From assembly GCA_900660155.1 (NCBI GenBank), contig CABFPE010000612.1, positions 198,360 to 262,359 of the forward strand: a stretch of DNA of 64,000 nt, written 5' to 3'. Under the pieces are notes generated by a model. It did no database searches. It saw nothing but the letters and a program-made list of their open reading frames with translations, and was not told the DNA's origin. Made by a program: the position numbers and the translations under genes. Origin of the DNA: Hofstenia miamia. Lineage: Eukaryota > Xenacoelomorpha > Acoela > Hofsteniidae. Positions 36,800 through 49,466 of this stretch are shown here, in pieces. Each line of letters begins with the position of its first letter. The stretch's first letter is position 1.

Positions 36800-39700
36800 G
36801 CTAGTTTTTTTACTGAAATCCATATGCATTCAAACTTATATTTAAACTTGATTGTTTTCTTAAAGAAAATTTGAACGCCCTCAATATGCATTAAGAAAAC
36901 GCAATTATTAAAAAATTACTCAAAATAACGCATAAGAAATTTAACTATGACCATTAAAATCAGTTTCAATTCATGAATTAATTCAGTGCCCAAGACATGT
37001 CTGTCAAAGACTGGTAATAGCTTAGAACATGGTTTGCTAAGAGCTAGGAGTACTAGCATGCCTTGCATGTACATAACATATTGCTGAACTATAGCGAAAA
37101 CTTGGTTGCAGATTTATTTTAAAATATATATATATATATATGTATCCTTTAAAAGAAGCGCACATTATGCTACATAGCATGGAATGCATTCTAATATGTT
37201 AGTAGACATATTTTTTAATTCTATCGTTGTGGATTGAATATATAACCTAAGAATGAAATTTGTATAATATTTTTTGTACGTGAATATAGTTGGAGTTTTC
37301 CGTACTAAAATGTTCCAACCCTTGTAATTAGTGTTGCGAATTCCAAAATAATTCACCGGATCGGATTTCTTTTGACCTTATCCGGTTCTTAACCAGTTTT
37401 AGCTGAAATCAGTATTTGCAATGCATTAATCCCATTGTATGGAATGATTTTGTTATTAAGCTTAATTGTTAAGTTGACATTGCGTATTGAATATGTAACC
37501 TGCGAATGAAGTTTGTCAAGTATTTTAATATGGTTAGAATTTCCCTAGTTAAAATGGTCTTACACTAGCAAAATTTTTAATTTCTGTTCTTTGAATAAAT
37601 TCTTTCTTCAGGAAAACCAATGACCAGGGATTATTAGTCTGAAGGGCTAAGAATTTACATTTTTTATTTGCTTTGTTATTTTACGTCATTATATCCCATC
37701 TTCATTCATTGATTAAATTTTCATTCAAACAGTTAAATCCTATTGAGTTATTGAAAGGTCTACATCATGTCAAATGATTTTCATTATATCTTATTAACTC
37801 AATTATATTTTAATTTCTATACTTTGCAATGGTGTTAAATATGACGGCACAAATGGAAATGGACCGAACTTGGATGGAGACATTGGAAAGGCAGTGCATG
37901 CAAATGATCCAAAATGCAGTCAATGCTATATAATGTATGAACATGGATTGAAAAATAATAGGAAGCATAATTTTCAGTTTCTAAAGTGCACAAAATTGTC
38001 AAATAGAGAGTCTAGGATCTTAACATTGGATGGGCCGTAGTCCATAAATCGACATCAATTTTGGTAATAGCAAAAATTTGAAATGAAACAGTGATGAAAG
38101 TTTAATAAAATGAAGCTAAGCGGCAACATTAATAAACTTGTTTCATACTGATTTTTAAAATACACGACTTTTATAAACACAATTTTCATGATGAATTTTT
38201 ACGAAATTATTGCGTTTTCTTAGTTTTCCAATTGGGATGACATACAGAGTGCAAGGCAAGCCCTGCGTGCCTTGGTATTTAATGCTCCTTGAAAATACCA
38301 CATTATTTCTTCTGCAGGCGTTAATAACGGAATCCAATTGGGTGGGATAAATTGGACAATTGGATGGACTACAGTCCGTCCAAGCCTGCCTGCAGACACG
38401 TCAGAGCATTGCCTTAGGAAATCGAAAATTGTTGAAAATTTTTCTGTCAAGTGTCATAAAAATGAGTCTAAGATGGGAAAAATTGCATTTATTTAAATAT
38501 ACTGATGTTCCTAAATTTTCAATCCATGTTCATTTCTGGATGACGGGCAATGTTCTGCCCAGGCTCGGATCTGAGTATACTCATTGGAACAAATTGTGCT
38601 TGGGCTAGGGTGCAAAGTGTTTAGACCTGAAATCACAGCAAGCTTATATTTACTTTGTTCATTTGAGATTTCATTTAAACTTCATGTGTAAAAGTAACAT
38701 TCAAAGGTAACTGAAAATTCAAAATCCGATGCAGAGATACAAGTATCAACTGTCACTATGCTTAAGTACAATACTTGAGTATCAAGCGCTTATGGTTAAT
38801 ACACTGAAATTAACATTTATATGTGCGTTAGTGTTGTTCATATTTTGGTCAGTTTTGAAAAGTTGCATTTGAACAAACCAAATCACTGTGGAAAATCATT
38901 TTACTTAGGTTGAATTTTAGATCGCCTTCAAAAGTGATGAACTTTTGCTTTCTCAAAATTGTAGTAATTCCTCTATTGCCAAATATTTTTACATTTTTGA
39001 ATTATTTCCAGCACTTAGAGACTAACTCGACAAAGTATAATTGGTAAAGGGTTTTAGGAATTTTCAAGCATTCAGTACGCCGTTGATGGCGACACTAAGG
39101 CAAAATCAATCCTGTTAATATAATTTTTTCAAAAATCAATTGAATTACATATAAGAAAATATTTACTTACTGCTACTTCTTTTATTCATTTGAGATATTG
39201 TGCTGCAGATTGAAATTTTACCCTATATCTGCAGAGATATAGAAGTATTACGTCTACATGTTTGGCAAAAATACTTTTGTTTAATTATTGATGTAGATTT
39301 GCCATCTTTAATGCCTTGATTTTGTCAAACTCTATCAGCCTATGAAAAATACAACTGCATAAATTAATGATAAAAAACATAAGTTGAAAATTCTGGAAAA
39401 ATAGCCATTAGGCGATCTTTCAAATATCATGCTGACTTCATCAAAGATTCAAATGCAACTTTTCAATCATTAGCAAAATATTGATATTGACCACCCTAAT
39501 GTACATGTAGGTTTGCAGTTCAGGATAATGACACTATCCAGAGAGGTAGCTATGAATATTCTCTAAGCGGTGTTGTTGATGATAAGGGGGTGCAAACACT
39601 TTCTCAGCTCTGAAGCTCTGTGCACATTTTTTTGTTAATCTTTATTAATATCTTGAAGTGGTTAAAACAATTATGTAGTTCTAAGAATTACTACCAATGA

Positions 39701-42700
39701 CTAGTCACGAAACTTGTGTTGGTAAACTAATTAAAAGTATTGTATCGTCTTCCAAAGACGTGTTTCAGAATTCAACAAATGAGCTGAAATAGGTGAGCAA
39801 TAAGATTGTAGCTTCGCAATCGTCACTTGGCTTTGTCCTACTTAATATTATGACTTTTATAACAGTGTTTTAGCCAGTCAAAATGTATGCTAATTGTCAT
39901 GAGAAGCTTTGTTGGGTCCTGCACAAGTGATACAACTTTTGTTGCTAGACTAATTTAGAAAATATATAACATTGGGGTGAGTCTTCTGCTTTAGTATCAA
40001 GAATTTTAAAAGAAAAATCATGTTAAGTGGGATAAACAGAAATTCTGATAAGAAGGTTGTGTGACTTCCTAGAAATTATACAAATTTTCTACTACTACTA
40101 CTAAATAGGGTAGTTGCTAGTGAGAAGTTTATTACAATATAGACCGTTGTGCGGTCTAAAATACTCAGAACTATAGCCCTCACTTTACTGGAAGAATCAG
40201 AACTTTAACTCAATTATGACTACGGTACCTTATTACTGAACTTATGAACATCTCATTGTCAAATATTGTTGATATTAGGCTTCTTGGTTCTTCCATGGCT
40301 AATTTAAGTAGGCCATGGTTCCTATGACGACAAATAATGCCACAATAAATTGTCTTAATCGACTGGGCACTGTAGCCGTATCAAAAAGATCATTCAAAAT
40401 ATGTAGAATAATGAATCACTTGCGTAAGTTTGTTTCTTGGCCTTTTTAAACATTTATATCCATTCTCTAAGAAAGTAAGACACTTTTTCTGTGAGAATCC
40501 AACTTCGGTTAAACATTTTATAAATAACAATAACTCTTTTGAAATTTTTAATTGCTTTTTTCAGGTCTATTTATAATTTTTGTTATAAAAGGGCAAATAT
40601 AAATTCAAGATTCTGGTAAGGTAACGGACCAATCTAATACGGTCCAGATATTCCACTACTTTGAAGAGATTCTCTTATCATTTCCTTTCTATTAAAATTA
40701 ACCCCACCTCAAATACCCCTGACTTCTCCGTTTGGCATATTTTGACGGGATTCCTGTGGAATTTGAAATTCTATGAACAAGTTGTAATATTTTAGCAAAA
40801 CCTATTGACTACAGAGCAAAAATTAGTTCAAATTTTAGCTTGTAAAATATTTTCGCTATAGCTAAAGGTGCTAGTTCTTGTCTTGATTCTTAAAGCTCAA
40901 CCTGCTATAATTATGCACCGTATGCAAACTTTGTGTCAAATATTATTTTGTTACAAAAATTAATGTTTAGGTCAACTACTTAAGCATTATAATGTTCCAC
41001 AAATCTCACCTAATTCTGCATCCCCACTGCTATCAGACAAAGATGAATACCCCTATTTTCTTCGAATGACTAACTCTGCGCTCGAGAGAAACTTTGTGCG
41101 GATTAAAATTCTTAAGCACTTCGGCTGGAGAAGAGTTTTTGTGATAACACAAGCATTGGAGTTCTTCTATGAGATATACGATCATTTCTACCAACAAGCA
41201 ATTTTAAACAATATCACTATTGCCGAGAACTTCATAGCCCATTCCAGCGAAGATTTAAAAACGATAATTCGCAAGCTAATTGATCGTGATGCCAGAATCA
41301 TAATAATCTTCGCCTACAATACGATCACTCGATATTATCTTTGTCAAGCTTGCATGAATAATTTTTATGGTGAAAGATATGTGCTAATTTTACCTTCAAA
41401 TATACAGAAATTAATTCTTACTTCAAAGAAATTTCCTAGCATCTGCTCACCAGAAAACGCTAATTTGGTCTTAGACAGAACTTTACGCGAGGCTGCCAAC
41501 TCAGTTTCAAAGGAGATCTATTTCCCCTATGGTAATACAATGTATAACATAAATNNNNNNNNNNNNNNNNNNNNNNNNNNNNNNNNNNNNNNNNNNNNNN
41601 NNNNNNNNNNNNNNNNNNNNNNNNNNNNNNNNNNNNNNNNNNNNNNNNNNNNNNNNNNNNNNNNNNNNNNNNNNNNNNNNNNNNNNNNNNNNNNNNNNNN
41701 NNNNNNNNNNNNNNNNNNNNNNNNNNNNNNNNNNNNNNNNNNNNNNNNNNNNNNNNNNNNNNNNNNNNNNNNNNNNNNNNNNNNNNNNNNNNNNNNNNNN
41801 NNNNNNNNNNNNNNNNNNNNNNNNNNNNNNNNNNNNNNNNNNNNNNNNNNNNNNNNNNNNNNNNNNNNNNNNNNNNNNNNNNNNNNNNNNNNNNNNNNNN
41901 NNNNNNNNNNNNNNNNNNNNNNNNNNNNNNNNNNNNNNNNNNNNNNNNNNNNNNNNNNNNNNNNNNNNNNNNNNNNNNNNNNNNNNNNNNNNNNNNNNNN
42001 NNNNNNNNNNNNNNNNNNNNNNNNNNNNNNNNNNNNNNNNNNNNNNNNNNNNNNNNNNNNNNNNNNNNNNNNNNNNNNNNNNNNNNNNNNNNNNNNNNNN
42101 NNNNNNNNNNNNNNNNNNNNNNNNNNNNNNNNNNNNNNNNNNNNNNNNNNNNNNNNNNNNNNNNNNNNNNNNNNNNNNNNNNNNNNNNNNNNNNNNNNNN
42201 NNNNNNNNNNNNNNNNNNNNNNNNNNNNNNNNNNNNNNNNNNNNNNNNNNNNNNNNNNNNNNNNNNNNNNNNNNNNNNNNNNNNNNNNNNNNNNNNNNNN
42301 NNNNNNNNNNNNNNNNNNNNNNNNNNNNNNNNNNNNNNNNNNNNNNNNNNNNNNNNNNNNNNNNNNNNNNNNNNNNNNNNNNNNNNNNNNNNNNNNNNNN
42401 NNNNNNNNNNNNNNNNNNNNNNNNNNNNNNNNNNNNNNNNNNNNNNNNNNNNNNNNNNNNNNNNNNNNNNNNNNNNNNNNNNNNNNNNNNNNNNNNNNNN
42501 NNNNNNNNNNNNNNNNNNNNNNNNNNNNNNNNNNNNNNNNNNNNNNNNNNNNNNCTAATTGATCGTGATGCCAGAATCATAATAATCTTCGCCTACAATA
42601 CGATCACTCGATATTATCTTTGTCAAGCTTGCATGAATAATTTTTATGGTGAAAGATATGTGCTAATTTTACCTTCAAATATACAGAAATTAATTCTTAC

Positions 42701-44114
42701 TTCAAAGAAATTTCCTAGCATCTGCTCACCAGAAAACGCTAATTTGGTCTTAGACAGAACTTTACGCGAGGCTGCCAACTCAGTTTCAAAGGAGATCTAT
42801 TTCCCCTATGGTAATACAATGTATAACATAAATGATCTAGTTCAGAAAATGTAATGTAATATGAATTATTCGACTAGCTTGGGGTAGGGTAGAAGTGCAT
42901 TTGATGCTGTGATGACAACAGTACTGACATTCGAGAATTTAATTAACAAAAACGCATCTGATTTTTTGAAAATTGATCAAAATGAAATGGGAAAGTCCAT
43001 TTTAGCAAGATTACAAAATGAAAAGGTAAAAGGATTTCTAGCAAGATTACAAAACGCTGATTTTAAAGGATTTCTAGGCAAAATACGATTTGACAAAAAT
43101 GGGAACTTAAGAAGAAACATCGTTATTCAACAATATTTCAAGGAATTCGCTGACAACCCAATAGAAATAGGAATGTATGATGGAATTACAGGAGATATTA
43201 ATTTTACTGTAAAGCCATATATCAGTGTTCCAACAGATGAGAGAAGGAGACAGTTGATCTTAAGAGTGATATCAAATGTGAAATTAATAGTATTAGTTGT
43301 CGTTGGTCTATTTGGTTCTAGTGTATCGCTATTAGGATTATTTTTTAATATCGTCTATAGAGACAAAAAAATGATAAAAATGTCGTCCCCTGCATTTAAC
43401 AATGTCATTTGCATCGGGTGCATGCTCGCTCAATTTGCATCCATAACATATGTTTTTCAAAGGCATGAGTACTTTCAACGACTCCACTATAAAACTAGAT
43501 ATCAAATATTGCATATGGTGTTTTTCTTGATTTCGCTCTCTTTTTCTTTAGCGTTTGGAAGTTTGTTCTTAAAAACATACCGTGTTTATGTGATTTTCAC
43601 GCAACGCTTACAGCAGAAGTCAAGAAAATTGAAAATGTTGCAAGACAGAATTCTCTTATCTTTTCTATTCATTCCAGTTGTATGCGACGTACTATTTGCA
43701 TTGACTTCATTTTATATTACTAATCCGAAGGCTAAACTAATTGGGTATGGAGATTCCATATACGATGAAAACAAAGATGTGGAGATTAGCTTTGCAGTCA
43801 TGCAAATTATAGAGCCTATAAATCGCCACGTGTTGTATACAACGTTTGTATCTAAGTTTCTCATTTTAATCACTGGAATCGTGCTTGCAGTTATGACGAG
43901 ATCTGTAAAAGTGGAAGAATTGAATGACAGCAAAATCATTGGTGTTCTTATCTACAACATTGGCATACTGACATTATTCTGCTCTCTTCTGTTCTATTTC
44001 CTAAATGATGTTGAACCAATTGAATGCGAATTTTTCATTTCTGTGTCAATTTCAATTATTTCTTCTACCGCAGTTATTTCGTTGTTCATTCCAAAAATTG
44101 TTAGTTTGTATTAG
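36496..44114 (+). CDS. GABA-B-receptor-like class C GPCR
   Basis: Exon 1 is 36496-36799 and exon 2 starts at 40971. The coding sequence then reaches 44114, with a 1000-N gap, a repeated contig overlap (41276-41554 equals 42555-42833) and a 42-nt interruption (42851-42892). Without the duplicated overlap and the interruption the length is 2127 nt: 708 residues plus TAG. A hydrophobic signal peptide (residues 5-20) leads into a Venus flytrap ligand-binding domain: AVIGSQKSVSS and SPNSASPLLSD align with the Ser-bearing ligand loops of GABBR1, and ILKHFGWRRVFVI and SAFDAV are family blocks. The seven-helix domain (43280-44105) has FLKTYRVY after TM3 and ends SLFIPKIVSLY. There is no cysteine-rich linker, which fits GABA-B rather than metabotropic glutamate receptors. 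It should act as a plasma membrane receptor, in the family usually as a dimer. Ligand unknown. The tail after TM7 is only a few residues, so no C-terminal coiled coil. Confidence 0.83.
36800..40970. other. Class C GPCR intron 1; no gene seen
   Basis: 4171 bp, starting GC and ending TTTAG. It contains a (TA)n at 37122-37144, a Met-rich 30-codon frame at 37841-37933 and a more complex patch at 38220-38600 that I cannot identify. Confidence 0.5.
37122..37144. repeat. (TA)n microsatellite
   Basis: Short AT dinucleotide tract in the intron. Confidence 0.9.
40971..41554 (+). CDS. Class C GPCR exon 2, part before the gap
   Basis: Acceptor AATGTTTAG at 40962-40970. Encodes the main part of the Venus flytrap domain through FPYGNTMYNIN. 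It stops at the Ns, not at a splice site. The last 279 bases are repeated after the gap. Confidence 0.85.
41555..42554. other. Assembly gap of exactly 1000 N
   Basis: A round-number placeholder. The sequence on its right starts by repeating the 279 bases on its left without a difference, so the gap probably has no real content. Confidence 0.97.
42555..42833 (+). repeat. Duplicate contig end (copy of 41276-41554)
   Basis: Identical over all 279 bases to the sequence just before the gap. It should be counted once in the gene. Confidence 0.95.
42834..44114 (+). CDS. Class C GPCR, end of flytrap domain and seven-helix domain
   Basis: Continues with DLVQK to 42850, then a 42-nt stretch with TAA (42852) and TAG (42885) in frame, then SAFDAVMTTVL from 42893 to TAG at 44112-44114. 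Seven hydrophobic segments start near 43282, 43396, 43513, 43651, 43840, 43933 and 44032. A 36-bp tandem duplication (43002-43037 and 43038-43073) repeats LARLQN...KGF in the membrane-proximal region. The Cys at the top of TM3 and the Cys in extracellular loop 2, paired in GABA-B receptors, are both absent. Confidence 0.83.
42851..42892 (+). other. 42-nt mini-intron or nonsense stretch
   Basis: Begins GTAATG and ends GGGTAG, so removal as a GT-AG intron joins LVQK to ISAFDAV in frame. Its length is a multiple of three and it holds two in-frame stops. The alternative is that the gene is a recent pseudogene. The 400 open codons that follow favour the intron. Confidence 0.45.
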
Positions 44115-47100
44115 AGCTTTGGATATTTCCAAGACATTTATAGGGCTTTTACAATCATCTGATGAATACGAAGTAATGATAAGTGACGAAACATCTCAAT
44201 TCAAAAATCATGAACATTTATGTAAAACTATGTTATTTTTGGATTCTATTCAAAAAAATACATTCGCAGTTTTTTCTCATGCTTTTCAAACTCAAATTTT
44301 GTCGTGTACTAATCGTTTACGTAATTTACTAATTATGTATATAACAGTACCGAAAACCTAAGAATACATTAGAAATAAGCGTTAAAACTAGCATTGTTTG
44401 TTGGCAGGGAGATAATTTATATTAAGAACTTCGTAAGCTAAGGAAGTGAATCTATATTTGCAATTAAACATAAATATTTTTCATTCACGTTTCTAATGAT
44501 GTATTTTATCAAGATTGCTTCTGAAACTTTATCGATTTCTCATTTGTTGCAGACGCATACAAATCCTGTCAAAAGAATGCAAAAAATGCAATCGTATGTG
44601 ACAAAAAGTAATGTCATGCTATTATTTTTTCAGACAGATGTTTAGAATTTAATATCAAGTAATTTATCTGAGCAACTTTTTTTTAACTTTTAGAGGTAAT
44701 TTACAAATTATTACAGAGTAGTTTAGCATTCCAGGTCATGGGTAAGTTATTAGTTGTGGTTAGAGTCAATGACAACCTGTCTCATTGAATCTGTAAATAT
44801 TTTTGCTTAGGGATCTTCTCTTATACTTTTTACATGATTTCATTTTCAATGTTTTTATCTACTTAGAAAACGATTCTGGTTCGGATATTTATATTAAAAA
44901 AGATTCTTCATATACTTAGTATATTGAATTCTGTTTGTTAGTAAATCATGACATTTTAATCATCATTTCATTATTGGATTTTTACATCAATAAATTAAAC
45001 ATTTACACGACCTTCGCCTACATTTAGTTAATTTCAGTTTTTAAGAAAATTAATGCAATTTACTGACAACTTAATATTATAGTCCCTTATTAATGTTGTG
45101 TTATATAAATTTTAATAAGAAATTTAAGTTCTTAGAGGCATTAATTAGTAACTACTTCTGCATATTTTACTCAAATTAATTGATAGACCAATTGAAGGAA
45201 GAATATATTTAAGTTGCATAGTAAATTTAGCACTTGCTTGTACGTGACCTGATGTGATTTAACAGGAATTGTTGTATATATCTTGAATTCTAAAGTCTAT
45301 CGACTATTATTTGTTAAATATTAAATATTTCAGGCATGAATGATTTGCTTATTGGAATTTTCGCTTCTCTACTAAATTTGAAGGACATATGTAGAGTCTT
45401 GAAACTAGTTATGACTATTTAACTTTAGCAGCACTTGGAAGTTGTCAAGTTAAAGTTGTCAGGCATTAAAATTTTACACAATAACTTCAATTATTTTTCC
45501 AGTTAAATAGCATCTGATTGCTTATTGTGGAAAAATTTAGTTGATGAATTTTTAATAGAAATAATCTAAGAATGTATATTACGCAAAATTTCTTGTCTAA
45601 CTCAACCATAGCGTCTTAATAAGGATGTAAATGAGTTCATGCTATTTTCGATAAAGCCCTCCTCACCTTAAAATGTTTCTCAGTATGATGCATAGTGTAT
45701 GGAGTGACGCAGAGATGTTGAAACAACAAATTCTGCATATGCCGTGAAATAGTTCCATCAATATATCTAGGATTTTTTCACAAAATTAAACGATGGGGAT
45801 GGGGAAGTCATTAAAAGATAAATTTTCTTCTATTATTTAGTGAATTGGTAATATTTTATAATTCTCAAAATTTTATTGCAGAGATTGTATAAGCCGCGGA
45901 ATTGATCGAAAAACTCTATAAAGAAACAGTACTTTTTAGCCTACCGATAGGTTGGTAAAATTTGTACAAGATGCTAAGCCCGTGAAAAGTATTTATAATT
46001 TGTGAATTGTATATGCTTAAATTGCAAGCAGAAATGGAAATGGGCTGAGTCCAGCCCGTTGTTTTCAGACCCAGTACATTTATGTTAATATTTTAGTCCA
46101 TTTTGAAGACATATTTTACCGAAAAAGAGTGTCATTCTCAAATAAGTCTTCTCGATTATAGGCATACATTGATGTCATTCAGAACTAGAAAAATGACAAT
46201 TGCATACATGCACTTATTTTCTTATTAGCAGGGCCTCCAAGTAGTTCTATGCTTCATGCATATCAATTACATTACGCCATAAGCCTTTAGATAATTTCGG
46301 AGAAGTTTTAAACGATTTTCATTTAAAATGTTGACATTTTTTACTAGAACACTTCATGCGATATTTTAAACAAAACAAATCTTTTTCATGGATATCCAAG
46401 CAAAATATTATATATATATATATATATATATAATGTTCGCATTTTGCTCATAAATTTATAATTGTTTGTTCATAGCGTGGCAAGTGTTTAAGAAAAGAAA
46501 ATAGTTAATTTCTAATTTTAAGACATATGGTGCAATCTAAACACGAAATTGGTTAGTGTAATAATTAATAATTTATATTCAGAGACTTTATACACGCTAA
46601 GATATTGCATTCAGGGCTTCTACGAAGTTCTATCTTAAAAAAAAACAGATCAAATTATCAACCTTAGCGCCGAATGCACCCCAAATGCTCTGAATACTAT
46701 GAACAAAAAACAGGTCTTCACAGCTACTTGAAATAATGCTTTTCGCTTGAATTAACTCCCTTTTAATTTATTGCAACGTTTGCTTCCCAATAGGTTCTGA
46801 ACTTCTCTTTAATATATAATTACTAAACTTATCAAATACTATTTGTTTATCAAAACATGTTAGAAGTTCATTACTAATTATTCGGAAAACAGATTGTTGA
46901 ATATTCTGTTACTATTTTGATGATCCTTTTGAAATCATTGACGAATTTCAAGGCAATGCGAAAATAGATCTTAGATAGGTCATTGATTCATGGTTGCCAA
47001 TATAATTAAGAAGTCTTAAAGTCCAATTTTATAATCGTCTTACTACTAGAATTTATATTTTGAAAGAAAAATCTGCAATAAATTAATTGGTTAATTATAA

Positions 47101-47840
47101 AAGCATTAATATATTCCGTATGATAGGAATTATCGAAGTAGCTTATGTGAAATTTATATATAGCGCCAGATGTCAGCTTTCGTAATTTTGAGGATATAAA
47201 TTCATTAAATTTGAAATCTTTACAATGACTATTTCTAAATAACACATTGAATTGCATTGTTGAATCAATTTTTCATTTACACTAATTTTGATAATTCCAT
47301 CAATAAAAATTGAGTTTCATCCACACAAATATGAAAAAATTGTTATTTCAGTGACAAGGATTGTCACTGTTTCAATAGAACCAAACTACCATTTTGATAT
47401 TGGTAAATATTTCCATTTTCAGTTATTAATACGTCATCTTGTCTACATTAAAATCAAATACATTGGTTCTTAAGCAGTACCCTGTAGAACACAATCTGAC
47501 TGAATCCTATCACATTTAACTTGCATTTTCGCTAGTCAAAAATTTCGTTATAAGATGTATAAATGCCTGTACTTAGACATTGTATACTTTATTTTGCATT
47601 CAATAAGGTAAAATTCATAGGATTCAATGTGTTACTAAGGTTTAAGGTTTAAGAAGGCATAAATCATACAAAGATTCATAGTCATATGTAAGACTTGTGA
47701 TTGATGTAATGATGTCTTATGTACATAATTTTAAGGAAAATTGAAGTTGATGTTCAGCTAAAATTTTATTGTCATTTAAATATATAGTAGCTTGCAAAAC
47801 ATTTTTCATTCAGAGAACTGGTTGTTCAGCATTCGGAAAA
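44115..47840. other. Intergenic; no firm gene
   Basis: No receptor exon or repeat ends found apart from a (TA)n at 46406-46432. A minus-strand frame at 47006-47257 has the Phe/Asn/Ser-rich look of the decayed beta-helix gene at 5290-8443 (SHCKDFKFNEF, CRFFFQNINSS) but is too short to assign. Confidence 0.4.
46406..46432. repeat. (TA)n microsatellite
   Basis: AT dinucleotide tract. Confidence 0.93.
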
Positions 47841-47869
47841 GCACTACAACTTTTCCAACAATTGCATTT

Positions 47870-48200
47870 AAGAAATCGTATTTTGCATTTGAGAAACCGT
47901 AATTTCCTTTTGAGAAGCGTAATTTGCATTTGAGAAAGCGAAATTTGCATTTAAAAAAGCGTAATTTGCATTTGATAATACCGAAATTTGCATTTGAGAA
48001 CTCGTAATTTGCATTAGAGAAAGCGTAATTTGCATTTGAGAAACCTTAATTTGTATTTGAAAAGCGTAATTTGCATTTAAAAAAGCGTAATTTGCATTTG
48101 ATAATACCGAAATTTGCATTTGAGAACACGTAATTTGCAGTAGAGAAAGCGTAATTTGCATTTGAGAAACCTTAATTTGTATTTGAAAATGCGTCATTCG
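47870..48200. repeat. Left-arm tandem array, 21-bp unit
   Basis: About 16 diverged copies of a unit like GCGTAATTTGCATTTGAGAAA. A block of about 126 bp is itself repeated, a higher-order pattern. About ten copies keep the exact octamer ATTTGCAT. Open frames across the array are artefacts. Confidence 0.9.
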
Positions 48201-49466
48201 AATGCATTTTATGAAGCATGCTATTCACTCTTAAGGTGTCACGATGCCCTTAATGTTTTTCATAGAGAAGAGTCATAATATTGTCACCTCAATATCAGTC
48301 ATTTAACTTCAATTGACTCGGTCAAAATTAGCCGATTTTCAATATTATTTTTTTAACACCAAGAGAATCTTCAATGCTATATTAATCTTAAATCACTATG
48401 GAAAAAGGGCCTTTAAAAATCTAATAATAGGTCTCCAGTGTTTCCACACTTTATCCATATTAAATTTATTCTACCTTTATTTGAATTAGTTTGCAACTTC
48501 CATAACAACCTGGGTGTTAAAACTAATTTTGCCAAATTTGAATCCCATCGTTCTGCAAGTACATATGAAAAATCCCTAAACGCTCTCAAAACTTTTAGCA
48601 AAATTCTTCAAAAGTTTCAAAATCCCAAAATTCAATTGTGTCTTGTCAATATTGAGTTTATCTAAGAGGATAACTGCTGCACAATAGGAATTATATTTAT
48701 TTACATGTTAATACATTCCTAATTTTGTAAGGCTTTGGTCCTAAAGTGAGCCTTTGAATCAAATTCGATTTTGCATCAATCTATTTAATAAAATGGTTTA
48801 CAAAATATAATCTCACATAATTGTCTGAATATTTTCTATAAAATACTACAGACAAAGATGGCAGAAGATGAATTCCAAAGAAACACTTAAGTTGAATTTT
48901 ATACAATTTTAGCATTAAATTTCTGTCATTTCTTAACAAATTTGTAAATTTATTTACATTCAATTGAGAAAAATCTCCTATTTTTTCTTGTTTGCAATTT
49001 GCAAAGGCTAAGCTTCTTTGAAAACTTGGCAATGTAATATTAAATTTTAATTTTTTTCTTAATCCGACAAAACAATGTCCCTTAACATCAGATATTGCTA
49101 TAATGCATATGTTTGATTTTAATTATCATTAATTTCAAACATAACTTTTTGACATGAGTGTAGTTATAGCTACTAAACCATGTAAATGTAATGCAGATAC
49201 ATTCGCAATAGCAGACACTTTCAAACGATAAAGTGAAAATCGTTCGCAGTTATGCCTGATATGAAATTATAGATACATTTTCGCTGTATAATATAAATTT
49301 CAATTTACAATATTTCGTGAAATATTTACTTGATTATAGATATTTTCACACGAAACAAAAACTATTATATATTTTCTAAAAACGAAATCGAATTTGATTC
49401 GAAGGCTCACTTTAGGCCCAGAGCCTGGAATAGAAGTCCTTACAAAATTATAAATTTATTAACATG

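Noticed and set aside
37841-37933. Met-rich 30-codon frame in the class C receptor intron
   Set aside because: Too short, no relatives recognised, and not linked in frame to the receptor exons.
41066-42580. Continuous 498-codon frame of the class C receptor across the gap
   Set aside because: The Ns are read as open codons. The real frame changes across the gap and the flanks are one duplicated contig end.
41276-42854. Tandem duplication of the flytrap domain
   Set aside because: The two copies are identical over 279 bp and separated by exactly 1000 N, so an assembly overlap is far more likely.
42834-44114. Reassigned stop codons (alternative genetic code) to explain TAA and TAG in the receptor
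   Set aside because: Both receptors end normally at TAA or TAG, and only a single 42-nt stretch has in-frame stops, so a mini-intron or nonsense change is simpler.
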